A stretch of 64,000 nucleotides of DNA, taken from contig CP136063.1 of assembly GCA_032622095.1 (NCBI GenBank), positions 185,051,956-185,115,955 on the forward strand, written 5' to 3'. Positions 47,050-58,477 of the stretch are shown piece by piece. The DNA comes from Siphonodentalium dalli. Lineage: Eukaryota > Mollusca > Scaphopoda > Gadilida > Siphonodentaliidae. Every line of letters begins with the position of its first letter. The stretch's first letter is position 1. A model generated the notes under the pieces. The model worked only from the letters and a program-made list of their open reading frames with translations, ran no database searches and had not been told where the DNA came from. The translations under genes and the position numbers were made by a program.

Positions 47050-47660
47050 GCCTCATAACGCCCATAACGCGATATTTTGTTTGGGAACGGGTGGGAAAGA
47101 AATCCTGGCAAGCGCCTATAGGACACGAAATGCTGTCCATTTTTTTTCTGGGGCCTATGATACAGAATTATGTCCAATTTTTCGGGGGGGGGGTTGATTT
47201 TTTTTTTCTGGTGAATCGCGGGTGGGGCAAAATATCTTGGGAAGCGGAGTGCTGTCCCATTTTTTAGGTGTGGGAAGGGTTGAATAAATTAAAGGAATGG
47301 GTGGGGCAAGATATACTAAGAATTAGAATTCTGTCCAATTTTTTTCTGGGGTGGGGTGATTTTGTTTGGTAACGGGTGGGGCAAGAAATCCTGGCAAGTG
47401 CCTAGAAACAAAATGCTGTCCATTTTTTTTTCTGGGGGAGGGGGTGGGGTGATTTTGTTTGGGAACGGGTGGGGCAAGATATCCTGGCAAGCGCCTAGGA
47501 AACAAAATGCTGTCCATTTATTTTTTGGGGCCTACTAGGATACATAATTATGTCAAATTTTGGGGTGTGTGAGTTTGTTTGGGAACGGGTGGGGCAAGAT
47601 ATCCTGGCTAGCGCCTAGAAACTAAATGCTGTCCATTTTTTTCCTGGGGCCTAGGAAACA
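47050..47660. repeat. G-rich imperfect tandem repeat, units of about 90-120 bp
   Basis: GGAACGGGTGGGGCAAGATATCCTGGC-like blocks and TGCTGTCCATTTTTTT blocks alternate about six times with variable spacing. G runs of 9 (about 47184) and 7 occur. It lies within the presumed first intron of the DDE-like gene. Confidence 0.75.
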
Positions 47661-47694
47661 GAATTCTTTCAAAGATTGAGTCAAATGTATTGAG

Positions 47695-47766
47695 GGAAAT
47701 GTTCAGATAATAAGTTCAACAAACGACCCGTTGGTCCTTTGTTGAACTTATTATATGACCATTTCC
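47695..47766. repeat. 72-bp near-perfect palindrome
   Basis: Arms of 34 bp (47695-47728 and 47733-47766) flank a CGTT loop, with four mismatches. The left arm starts GGAAATGTTCAGATAATAAG. An inverted copy of its first 31 bp occurs, without mismatch, at 56637-56667. Confidence 0.8.
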
Positions 47767-47800
47767 TATGGGACAACAAGGTGTGTAATAAAATCAGAAT

Positions 47801-49936
47801 GGCATACAAATATTTGTGAGCGATGTGTGCTTTATTCATATCACATATAGATGTCAACAATAGACAAACTCTATTCATTTTCAACAACCAAAGAAGAACT
47901 GTACAATCAGCTAGTGCAGGAGTTTATCGATGCTGTGACAAATATCCAAGGATCCTTCCTGACATGTGAATGATTATAAGAAGAAAAAGATGAAAAAGCC
48001 CACACTCACATCTGCAGATCTTAAGCAACAAAGCCAGGCTATCCTTAATCTGTGCAGCAAGACGTACATGCGTAGTATGTCAATCTTTGCCGATCTTGAA
48101 CAATTAGCTGCTATTGTGAGCTCTTACGCAGCCTATCTGGATGAGTCTAGTGAAAAACAGACAGAACCAAACTGTGCCAGCTAGGGAGATAGATGACACC
48201 ATCTCTATCCAGAGCATACCACATAACATCCAGCATGATGAAAAATACAATAAATTGGATGATGTTATAAGTGAACATCGGGACTTTCAGCCTCTTTTCT
48301 TTGGTGAGTTCCAACATCTTAACAAACAAGATGGTTTCAAAAACTGTGACCAACGATATAAGTTTTTAACTAACCTTGCTCTTTCGTTTGATGTTCACAT
48401 GCTTCGATATTGTCCCGGGGGAGGTTTCAGTTCTTCTGTGTTTATTTGGAAAGTGCCCAAAATGGAAGATATGTCAATGACTGAACTTCTCTCAAATGAT
48501 AACAAAGTACTTAGCTCGTTGCGTTCAAAACTCCCGGAATTCCACACCAGGAGGATGCGTAAAGAATTCTTCCAGGCATATAAGAACATTGCAGGTTTTA
48601 AGATTCCCGCTCACGTACTGCGGTCCATTACACCACTCTGACAAATGATGCATCTGATATTAATATTCATGACATTGATCAGAGGATGAGAATGGCGGTC
48701 CTTAATTGGATCAGATCCAGACATAGTTGTTGACCTTCGACATTTAAACACAGGACGGCCTAATGATACCTTCGATGTGTTCTTCAAACAACTCGAAAAA
48801 GAGATCGATGAGGTCACAGCAGCAGATGAGAGACGTCATAATATTGAACATATTTCTAAATATATCAGTGTTCGCGACTTGATTCAACAAGTGAAAGAGA
48901 AGATTCCGGAAGATGTGCCAATTCCGAGTGAATCCATTGTTTTGTTCGGGTTTGTGCCGAAAAACTCTCATGCCAATGTTGCAAAGCTCTATAAAGGGAG
49001 ACTGAAAGTTCAAACGAGACAACTGCGGGCCCAACATATTGACGATCATTATTGTGCAGCTATTTTTAAATACTGCAGAGAGTATGCAGTTAAATACAGA
49101 GACAAATGTCGATTTGTATGTATGGATGATAAGGCCAAAGTGGACTTTGGAGAACCGGGTATGTTCGCCCAATCAGGAGTTCGTGGTAAAAAGTCATTGG
49201 TCCGTGACGTCAAATCTATCTTGCATTGATCACGACGTACAGAACAAAGGCTCTCTCACCCCATCCGTATACCTTGATGTTGAAATCCCTGAAGAACCAT
49301 CTGCATCCTTTTATCAGGGTCAAGTTACAGTCTCAATTAAAGACAGTATCTTCCAACCAAGCCAGCCTTTCGACATATTGTTGAGCTTCAACAAGTGATT
49401 GCCAGAACTTCACAAGAGATGCCACTGCTCATGTTGTATAGTGATGGCGGGCCATATCACAGTCTGACATATCATTCAGTGAAGCTGTCACTCATACTTC
49501 TCTTCAAACATCTGGACCTTTAGTGTTTGATCGCATGTAGGACAGCTCCTGACCATTCATGGGCAAACCCTCCTGAAAGAATTATGTCGCTCATAAACAT
49601 TGCATTGCAAAATACAGCTCTTTCTCGAAATGAATGCTCTAGCAGTACTGAACACCGTCTGATATCGTGCAGTTCCATGGTCGACGTGAGGCAGAGGGCA
49701 ATCAAAATAGAAGGGTTAAAGGATGAGTGGCTAAAGTCGCTGCAACCGGTGATAGAACTTTTGGAGGGAAGAATCAAACGGGTTATGCTTAAGGATAAAC
49801 TGTTCCAATGTTCACCCCCTGCTCCCGATGCCGATGTTACCAAAACCGAGGGCGAAGTTCAATCACTGATCGATCCAAACATCAATATTGGCAGCTACCA
49901 TCAGCTACATTTAGCACATGTAGAACAGTACATATT
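47801..49936 (+). pseudogene. Central exon(s) of the DDE-like gene, duplicate A
   Basis: From Met 47851 the protein is read in at least six successive frame segments. They run STIDKLYSF..LTCE to 47970, NDYKKKKMKKPTLTS from 47969, and a 166-codon piece to 48641. DPDIVVDLRHLNTGRP follows from 48714, MDDKAKVDFGEPG at about 49122, DHDVQNKGSLTPSVYLDVEIPE from about 49230, and YSDGGPYH at about 49438. A TAG at 49521-49523 breaks the last frame before HSWANPPERIMS (about 49558). Frame changes near 47970, 48165, 48635, 48700, 49220 and 49390 plus the TAG rule out a single functional protein unless they are assembly indels. The copy is followed without spacer by duplicate B. Confidence 0.75.
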
Positions 49937-52072
49937 GGCATACAAATATTTGTGAGCGATGTGTGCTTTATTCATATCACATATAGATGTCAACAATAGA
50001 CAAACTCTATTCATTTTCAACAACCAAAGAAGAACTGTACAATCAGCTAGTGCAGGAGTTTATCGATGCTGTGACAAATATCCAAGGATCCTTCCTGACA
50101 TGTGAATGATTATAAGAAGAAAAAGATGAAAAAGCCCACACTCACATCTGCAGATCTTAAGCAACAAAGCCAGGCTATCCTTAATCTGTGCAGCAAGACG
50201 TACATGCGTAGTATGTCAATCTTTGCCGATCTTGAACAATTAGCTGCTATTGTGAGCTCTTACGCAGCCTATCTGGATGAGTCTAGTGAAAAACAGACAG
50301 AACCAAACTGTGCCAGCTAGGGAGATAGATGACACCATCTCTATCCAGAGCATACCACATAACATCCAGCATGATGAAAAATACAATAAATTGGATGATG
50401 TTATAAGTGAACATCGGGACTTTCAGCCTCTTTTCTTTGGTGAGTTCCAACATCTTAACAAACAAGATGGTTTCAAAAACTGTGACCAACGATATAAGTT
50501 TTTAACTAACCTTGCTCTTTCGTTTGATGTTCACATGCTTCGATATTGTCCCGGGGGAGGTTTCAGTTCTTCTGTGTTTATTTGGAAAGTGCCCAAAATG
50601 GAAGATATGTCAATGACTGAACTTCTCTCAAATGATAACAAAGTACTTAGCTCGTTGCGTTCAAAACTCCCGGAATTCCACACCAGGAGGATGCGTAAAG
50701 AATTCTTCCAGGCATATAAGAACATTGCAGGTTTTAAGATTCCCGCTCACGTACTGCGGTCCATTACACCACTCTGACAAATGATGCATCTGATATTAAT
50801 ATTCATGACATTGATCAGAGGATGAGAATGGCGGTCCTTAATTGGATCAGATCCAGACATAGTTGTTGACCTTCGACATTTAAACACAGGACGGCCTAAT
50901 GATACCTTCGATGTGTTCTTCAAACAACTCGAAAAAGAGATCGATGAGGTCACAGCAGCAGATGAGAGACGTCATAATATTGAACATATTTCTAAATATA
51001 TCAGTGTTCGCGACTTGATTCAACAAGTGAAAGAGAAGATTCCGGAAGATGTGCCAATTCCGAGTGAATCCATTGTTTTGTTCGGGTTTGTGCCGAAAAA
51101 CTCTCATGCCAATGTTGCAAAGCTCTATAAAGGGAGACTGAAAGTTCAAACGAGACAACTGCGGGCCCAACATATTGACGATCATTATTGTGCAGCTATT
51201 TTTAAATACTGCAGAGAGTATGCAGTTAAATACAGAGACAAATGTCGATTTGTATGTATGGATGATAAGGCCAAAGTGGACTTTGGAGAACCGGGTATGT
51301 TCGCCCAATCAGGAGTTCGTGGTAAAAAGTCATTGGTCCGTGACGTCAAATCTATCTTGCATTGATCACGACGTACAGAACAAAGGCTCTCTCACCCCAT
51401 CCGTATACCTTGATGTTGAAATCCCTGAAGAACCATCTGCATCCTTTTATCAGGGTCAAGTTACAGTCTCAATTAAAGACAGTATCTTCCAACCAAGCCA
51501 GCCTTTCGACATATTGTTGAGCTTCAACAAGTGATTGCCAGAACTTCACAAGAGATGCCACTGCTCATGTTGTATAGTGATGGCGGGCCATATCACAGTC
51601 TGACATATCATTCAGTGAAGCTGTCACTCATACTTCTCTTCAAACATCTGGACCTTTAGTGTTTGATCGCATGTAGGACAGCTCCTGACCATTCATGGGC
51701 AAACCCTCCTGAAAGAATTATGTCGCTCATAAACATTGCATTGCAAAATACAGCTCTTTCTCGAAATGAATGCTCTAGCAGTACTGAACACCGTCTGATA
51801 TCGTGCAGTTCCATGGTCGACGTGAGGCAGAGGGCAATCAAAATAGAAGGGTTAAAGGATGAGTGGCTAAAGTCGCTGCAACCGGTGATAGAACTTTTGG
51901 AGGGAAGAATCAAACGGGTTATGCTTAAGGATAAACTGTTCCAATGTTCACCCCCTGCTCCCGATGCCGATGTTACCAAAACCGAGGGCGAAGTTCAATC
52001 ACTGATCGATCCAAACATCAATATTGGCAGCTACCATCAGCTACATTTAGCACATGTAGAACAGTACATATT
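49937..52072 (+). pseudogene. Central exon(s) of the DDE-like gene, duplicate B
   Basis: This is a second 2136-bp copy of 47801-49936. Every open frame has the same length and the same translation at an offset of exactly 2136, including all frameshifts and the internal TAG (51657-51659). No difference was found in the lines compared. Only this copy continues into the native 3' exons: its last frame runs past the copy boundary to the donor GTATGT at 52081. Confidence 0.8.
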
Positions 52073-52080
52073 GTTTGTCG
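52073..52080 (+). other. Exon end and splice donor downstream of duplicate B
   Basis: The reading frame ...QYILFV runs to 52080, followed by GTATGT. Joining to the acceptor CTGCAG at 52275-52280 gives in-frame VESDRCSDKECCKPP, which supports a real 200-bp intron at 52081-52280. Confidence 0.65.
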
Positions 52081-52280
52081 GTATGTATTAAATTAAAATA
52101 TGGTGTTCTGTCATTGAGTTGGGTGCAAAGATAAAAGTGATGCAACCGTAACTGGTTTTAATAGTATCCCATAGTAAATGTGGTTTCTTACCCACGTCTT
52201 CTTGTTTCTCCTGAATTCATTTCACAGAATTTTCAGAACCAATTGATTTAGTCTCTTTTAAATAATATTATAAACACTGC

Positions 52281-52421
52281 AGAGAGCGACAGATGTAGCG
52301 ACAAAGAGTGCTGTAAGCCACCGTCACAAGTTTGGCCTTGGACTCGACTGGGAATCACTACAAGGCTTTCACATTACTGTTGGGAGTACACACTACAGAT
52401 GCCAGGCCGTCTGGGCATATC

Positions 52422-52425
<4 letters not shown>
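52281..52425 (+). CDS. Cys-rich exon of the DDE-like gene (CSDKECCKPP)
   Basis: After the CTGCAG acceptor the frame reads ESDRCSDKECCKPPS, a Cys cluster of the sort found after the catalytic region in this family. The next frame reads LALDSTGNHYKAF and TTDARPS, which also look like family sequence, so one more frameshift lies near 52325. The 3' end of the exon was not resolved; a TA microsatellite starts at about 52424. Confidence 0.5.
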
Positions 52426-52456
<31 letters not shown>

Positions 52457-52889
52457 TGATACCCCCCCCCACCCCTTCTGCAGTGGCACTTCCAGAAAAT
52501 AAATATGACTCATTTGACATATAATTTCAAATAATACTTTATTCTACTAAGTATATAATTATACTCCACTGAATGTCGACCTTTGTAAATATGGACAAGA
52601 GTTTTATTATCTGGGAATTATTTCATTCAAGTGCAGAAATGTCAATGCCAGGGCTCTGATGCAGGGCTATTCAATTTTGGAGAAAACAGGCTTGGTACTC
52701 ATTGTGAAGTGACATCTCTGTCAGGGGGGGGGGGTGTTCTGCGAACTTCTGTCTGTAAGAAGTTTTCTCTACAATAAAAAGGTTCAATATTATATTGATA
52801 AAAAAAATCATAAATTAAAATTTAACTCATTGCATATTCAATGACTATTAAACTCTTATTTTAATATGAAGCATGTGTTTTCTCAACAG

Positions 52890-53067
52890 GGATGTAAAAA
52901 TACAGTATTGGTAGCACAGAATGTACGGGCCACAATACCATGCTATGAATGCAAGAAACCGAGATGCATATACTCAAAATCTAAACTAACTGACCGAGAG
53001 AAGAGGTCCCTAAAACACATCAAGGGGAAATACGACTTCAGCTGTGAAGCCAACATCACATCAGAAG
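52890..53067 (+). CDS. Zinc-ribbon-like exon of the DDE-like gene
   Basis: It is bounded by the acceptor TTTTCTCAACAG (ending 52889) and the donor GTTTGT (53068). The frame has no stop and reads GCKNTVLVAQNVRATIPC then YECKKPRCIYSKSKL, with Cys spacing C-x2-C-x4-C and a later Cys. The Cys/Lys pattern suggests metal binding (inference). The phase fits the next exon. Confidence 0.65.
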
Positions 53068-53394
53068 GTTTGTCATTGTACTTCATGATAATCTCTAAAG
53101 AGATTTGTTTGTTCACGTGAAATAGGGCCTATATGATATGCATCTCTTTTCTCAAATTTCTGTATTGCAGCCATTGTAATGCTAATATTGTTACACTTTT
53201 TTGAGGTTCAATGGGTTGTTTGAAGTTTTAGCAACAATTTTCTATATAATTCTATGTCAACATCTGACAGGTATCTCAATGTGGAATCATGTCTAATAGT
53301 AAGTAAAGTATTAAATATTTGTTTAACGTCATACTGTTCTACTTTTAATGTCGTCCAGGTTTTAATTTATTTGCCTACTTCTGTTCCATTCCAG

Positions 53395-53609
53395 AAGATG
53401 CACTTGATGGCAAGGTGTTTGTGCGTTTACAACAATCTTGTGAAGCTCATGTTGAATTTGCGTTTTATTCTTCGCAAGAGAGTCTGGAAATCTGCTGCCA
53501 CTGTTGTGGGCCTAACTGTACAAGAGACCCTGACGTATTAAAGAAATACAAGGTGGTGATGCCAGTGTGCACCAACATGATATCCCAAAGAGGAGTCCGA
53601 GATAGATAA
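53395..53609 (+). CDS. Terminal exon of the DDE-like gene
   Basis: The acceptor CCATTCCAG ends at 53394. Joined to the previous exon the frame reads SEEDALDGKVFVRLQQSCE without a break. It continues with VEFAFYSSQ, an ICCHCCGPNC cluster and VVMPVC, and ends at TAA 53607-53609. The succession of Cys clusters matches the C-terminus of the same family. Intron 53068-53394 is 327 bp. Confidence 0.65.
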
Positions 53610-53636
53610 AAGTCCTAATGATAATATAACTAGTCA

Positions 53637-53642
53637 AATAAA
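53637..53642 (+). promoter_or_regulatory. Polyadenylation signal AATAAA
   Basis: AATAAA lies 28 bp after the stop codon of the terminal exon, a normal position for 3' end formation of that transcript. Confidence 0.55.
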
Positions 53643-53916
53643 GAATGCCAAATCGTGATATCTGTGTTATGTTTTATTATATGGGAAAATTATAACATAG
53701 TATAAATATCAGGTCTAATGAAAAAAAATATATATTTACCTACCTACCCACGTCCAAAATCTAGGGTCGGGAGTGGACAAACACAAATAGTTTTAATAGT
53801 GGCCCCGGCTTCTTAAATTTCAAATACAAACGTAGTAAAATTGGACAAGAAACACGAGTTAAATCTGAAATAAAGGATATAAGATTTCATTCGATTCAAC
53901 AATCTCAGGGCTATTT

Positions 53917-54095
53917 GTTAAAGTGATGTGAAACACTCTGGTATGGTGATAAAATAGAAATTGAGAATAATATTACTCAATTTTTTTATTTCTTACGAAT
54001 ATTATTCCAAAGTGACGACACAGAACGTCATTCTTATGTATTAATTAAATGCAATGACTCTCGATGGCGAAATCATTTGTGTTAGATTATCGCCG
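53917..54095 (+). repeat. Dispersed repeat shared with 19455-19670
   Basis: AAAGTGATGTGAAACACTC, TTACGAATATTATTCC and a GCAATGACT..CGATGGCGA block match the copy near 19455-19660 in order. Confidence 0.6.
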
Positions 54096-56636
54096 ATAGT
54101 TGCGTCCCGAATCGAGATGTAAATATTTACAAATGGGCGTTGTTCAGATGATGTTTTCTATGGAGTGGTATGGTCGATTTCTTTGAAATTTTCGCCGATG
54201 TTAGTAGAATGCTACATTCCCCAGGTTGGCATAGAGCCAGAGTAATCAATTTCACGCACCCGAACAAGTCCATAATATGTCTTTAAAGGTACGGGCGGCG
54301 TTCGTTGCAGAAATATTCATATTTGTTCAAATCGCCATCAACAGGAAGAATATTAAAATATATATAGTTTTGTTCATATGCCAAACATAATCAGCGCGTA
54401 AACAGTATATTATCGTCAAGACGTATGATGGTGTACGTAAACAAGAGCCTGTTCGTGTTACAGAAGTTTTGCTTCTGTTTACATAACACAGCGCAATTAT
54501 ATTGGGTAATCACACACAAATGATATAAACGCTCTTTATATTTTCCATATCAGGAAAACAGTTACAAATAATGTTCTTTATGTTTACCATATCCGGATCT
54601 AAACACAAGCCAGGTAACGTAACATTTTTTGCTTTTGTTTACATAACAAAGGAAAAATAATTGACAATAACATACTGTTTATGCCATATTTCTGATTGGT
54701 ATAAGAACAAGGTATGTCTATATTTTACTATTATTTATGTTTATGGCGGTTTATGACGGAGTTCAATATTTTAACAGCATATACACCGCCAGTATCTTTA
54801 AATATAAATATATGAGAGAAGAACTTTCTGTAGAGTGTGAAGCTTGTTTAATATATTTAATTCGTAAAATTTATAATGGTATTTGGTTTGAATTAAAACT
54901 CAACATATTATACCATGTTGGATATTAGAACGATCGCCCAACACCAAGTCAATATTTGTATATATTTTCCCATGCAAGTATTGGTGTATTTGGTGGTCTA
55001 TAAAACATACCAAGCAAAAATATATTTGTGGAGGGGGTTTTGGTGGTCTGCCAAAGTGGCATAAGCCACTTATCATGTGTATACATATCAATCTACATCA
55101 ATTGGGTCACTATTGAGTGGAATATATATCTAGTTACATCACGACAACTGCTCTCATGTTAATTCCATATTAACAAGATATGATTCAATTAAAGTTTTAT
55201 ATATAATTTCAAAATTTGTGTTGCTAAATATTTCTCTAGTTAATAATTAATTATTCCCTCAAAACTGATGTTATTGTCCATGTTATGGCGAACGGTCCCA
55301 AACCAGGGTCCGCGAAATTTACTTTTACCGAATTATTTGCCGAATTATTTGCCAAATGAAAATATTTTTTGCCAAATTATTTTTAGCAATTGCAAATTAA
55401 TATCCCTGATAGTATCAATTTCTGCAACCTTAAGTCTTATGTTTCGACACTCGCGGCTTGAAAGACCTTTTATATCGATAGAAAAGTAGTTAGTTGATCA
55501 TTAATTATACTCGCATCTCTATTGTGGTTTATCATACAACAATAGGCCAATCACCGAACAATACAATTGTAGAAGGGTTTCTCCACCAGAAGGGCACATC
55601 ACACGATGATTAGTAATCCCTCCAACCATCAGTACTAATGTTATGTGATTAACTGCATCTTAATAGAGGTGTTTACTTTCCCTAAACCTTATAAAACACC
55701 ACTAATATAATTATGTTGTAATAGTTTCCTGAAATTACTGGTATTGATTGACCAATATTTTTCAAATTGCTTGAGGAATTAAAAAGTGACTTGCCAAATG
55801 AAAATCTGTTTTGCCAAATGTGAATTATTTTACAGCGCGAACCCTGTCCCAAACATACTGGAGTAGACTTCAGACCTCGGTTCAATCTAAGGCAAATTAA
55901 AACACTTCGGTATTGCAAAATACATGTATATAATCACCATCCTACCAAAAGAGTGTTATTTAGGCGACTGAACAACAGAAAAGTCCCATTGTTTGCATAT
56001 AATTAGGAAACAAAACTATCAGGAAAACAATTTCAGCACCAAATATTTTTTTTCTGGGCTCGTAAGACCCACCCCCACCCTCACCCCCTGGTGGTTGTAG
56101 CTACCTCTATCCATGGATTTCAAGGTCAGTATAGGTCTTTTGGAATAAAACGAATCCCTAGCTTACATAAACAGTAAAGCCACCACCAATGCCAGACGGT
56201 CTCTCCTTTGTGGAGCATGAAATCCTCTTATTAACAATTCGTATTTGAGATTTGTATTTGAGAGCCATGTTTACGTAAATGAAATAATATCAAAATTTCT
56301 GGCTTCTGAAGTAGGTACGTCTATTTTCGGTGCCAAAATTTGAATCATTACTGGTATGTGCGGGAGCAAATTCTGACTTCACATTCTACAGACACTCTGA
56401 ATTTGTATAAATCTTTTGTATATACACACACTGCACCCTATATATATGGTCACTATATAACATGTGTGCACATGTACATGAATGATTTCTGTTACACAAC
56501 AAACTAAATGTATGCTCTTCATGTTGGAGGTCAATAAATTATATACATTTCGGAGTTAAGCGTGTAATTTCAATTCATTCAAGTTGGGTAGACATTTTCT
56601 TTGCTGAATACTCATTGGCGACTAGTTGCCTTAGGC
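54096..56636. other. Unassigned DNA
   Basis: No gene could be supported in this AT-rich stretch. Small internal repeats occur (GCCGAATTATTTGCC near 55325-55355, and GCCAAATGAAAAT near 55352 and 55793) and may mark short repeated elements. Confidence 0.4.
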
Positions 56637-56667
56637 CGTTTGTTGAACTTATTATCTGAACATTTCC
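56637..56667. repeat. 31-bp inverted match to 47695-47725
   Basis: This is the exact reverse complement of 47695-47725, ending TTATCTGAACATTTCC. It may be the right terminal repeat of a 9-kb element or an unrelated copy of a short repeat. No target duplication was seen at the outer flanks. Confidence 0.6.
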
Positions 56668-56817
56668 ATCCTAAACTTATATGTTAGTTTGGCTGTCGTC
56701 TGCTAATATTTCCTGAACATCCCAGATGTATAATAGACCATTCCAGAGTAAACTTTTATTACTGTATAGGGTATTCCATTTAGAAAAAAAAAGAGTTGAC
56801 TGGAATACCTTACATAC

Positions 56818-57102
56818 CTTCATATCACCATGGCGACCACCTCCGTGGTGATCGACATTGTTGGCGTGATGAACCGATCCTCCACCAGAAATCCCTGCGT
56901 TTTGATTGGACGAGTCGTGATGGCCTTCGTGTCCCCCGTGACCACCATGGCCCCCGTCACCAGCGTGTCCTCCGTGACTTCCACTATCTCCATGAATTCC
57001 GTGATCTACATGATCTCCGTGATCATCACCATAGTCATAGTATTCATCATCGTAATAGTCATATGCATAATCAGACGTCACATCAGAAACTTTGCTGGCC
57101 AT
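56818..57102 (-). CDS. Putative first coding exon of a His/Gly/Asp/Tyr-rich protein
   Basis: ATG at 57102-57100 lies in ACCATGG, a strong Kozak context. It opens 95 codons beginning MASKVSDVTSDYAYDYYDD, then HGDHVDHG, HGGHAGDGGHGGHGG and HHGGGRHGDMK. A donor GTATGT follows directly (56817-56812), at an exact codon boundary. The part before the His-rich block is acidic and Tyr-rich; HGG and GDHG repeats suggest metal binding or a low-complexity secreted or matrix-type protein. There is no clear signal peptide from this Met; an upstream in-frame Met at 57144 adds MILILLRVHD. No downstream exon was identified. A shadow of this frame explains the plus-strand open frames 56796-57129. Confidence 0.5.
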
Positions 57103-57742
57103 GGTAAGCTGTTTATCGTGCACTCGTAATAATATCAGTATCAATGTGTGCCGGGTGCTCCTGTCGCTTAACGTCTGCGCATGCTTCCACTGGCAAATGA
57201 TATGCCACGTTGATTGCGAAGATTTTATTTCTCAAGGAAATTTGAACGTCGGGTGTAATAGCGCAGTTCAACGCGGATGTTCCACGTTGAGTGGGACTGG
57301 TTATAGTACCAGGTATATAATGATAGATGACAATGAAATAGAGTGGTTGTGACTCAAATATAAGTATACATCATATACGATCAATTCTTAAAAGTGCTTT
57401 GTACCACGGAAAGGGCTTATGATTCAATGCGAAACGTTCATAAATAAATAAAGATGACAATGATGACGAAACACTCTTGCGGCATCCGTGTTAAGGTGGC
57501 TTAGGCCCGTTTCAAACGACGGATTTTTGTCGACTCGAATCTAATTTTATTTCACCCGTCCGTAATGCGGCATCCTGGTCTCGTCGAATCTAATACATCG
57601 GTCGATTTATTTAAAGGTGCACTCCATGTTACCGTCACAAAATGGTCACGCGTAGATATAGATGCCTACATATACCGGTATGTTATACATATATATTTAA
57701 ATACAGTATAAATTATGTATATGTATGTGCGCGATTGCACGC

Positions 57743-57801
<59 letters not shown>

Positions 57802-58477
57802 TGTGCACATGTATATTAAGATGTATATAGTACATATATGTATATAAATTATAATATACTATAATAGGCGCTAAAAATCAATGTTATATCGTGCAACCCA
57901 ATGCCATGTATATGTATACCATGCATGGCAATATAAGGTTATAATAAAGAATACGGGTATATATGAATTATTATAAATTAGAGACTACAACCCCTACCCC
58001 TTATAATAATGGATATGCACAATGTTACCTAAGCCATGCTTATATATACCATATATATGTCTTTACAATTTTATAATAAACAGAGCATGCGACAAATCAC
58101 GTCATGTGGGTATTTCCCCACAGATATGGGGAACTCCCTCATTATCATATCATTATCTTATCATATCATTTGCATTCGGTACGTCGGCAGCATTAGACTT
58201 TCCTAATAACATGTCAAAAATCCGTCGTAATAAACAAAGACGGATCTTTGAATTGTTTATTAGCAAAGTCAACATCTAAGTTGCAACATGCCATACAACT
58301 TATTTACACAACATTATACAAACAATACACAACATACATATATATCAATAAAATGAGTTCATCATATTATATGATATTGATAATAAATACAAATAATGCT
58401 AATACATTTGGGAATATGTTTTCTGAAATGGTTTCATATAATATTTACATTATATATAATATAATGTAATACTTGCT
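57103..58477. other. Unassigned AT-rich DNA with TA microsatellite; LINE 3' flank at right
   Basis: It contains a TA run at 57745-57798 and flanking AT-rich sequence. The right part, from about 58440, is the likely 3' UTR or tail of the minus-strand LINE ending at 58478. No gene could be supported. Confidence 0.4.
57745..57798. repeat. TA microsatellite, about 27 repeats
   Basis: An uninterrupted alternating TA run follows GCACGCGAATATATA. Confidence 0.95.

Larger units (their letters stand above)
45384..53642 (+). pseudogene. Multi-exon gene of an unnamed DDE-like (transposase-derived) animal family, disrupted
   Basis: Pieces match, in order, a widespread but unnamed metazoan protein family recognised from memory of its motifs. 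They are an N-terminal AFDMLL exon, a helical segment, a DLRHLNTGRP/ISVRDL region, and MDDKAKVDFGEPG. Then come YSDGGPYHSLTYHS and HSWANPPERIMSLIN, a CSDKECCKPP Cys cluster, a CYECKKPRCIYSKSKL zinc-ribbon-like exon and a C-terminal Cys-rich exon. The spacing of the Asp-Asp, Asp-Gly-Gly and Pro-Glu-Arg motifs resembles a DDE/RNase H-fold nuclease, which is inference. The central exon has several frameshifts and a stop and is tandemly duplicated. The 3' exons are intact with GT-AG junctions and an AATAAA follows. Host gene, mobile gene or pseudogene cannot be decided here. Confidence 0.65.

Noticed and set aside
47680-47700. Target-site duplication for the 47695/56667 inverted repeats
   Set aside because: Outer flanks (GTATTGAG at left, ATCCTAAA at right) do not match for any length, so a single 9-kb transposon is not established.
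48147-49172. Minus-strand open frames within the duplicated DDE-like exon
   Set aside because: They are antisense shadows of the plus-strand family motifs and are duplicated only because the DNA is.
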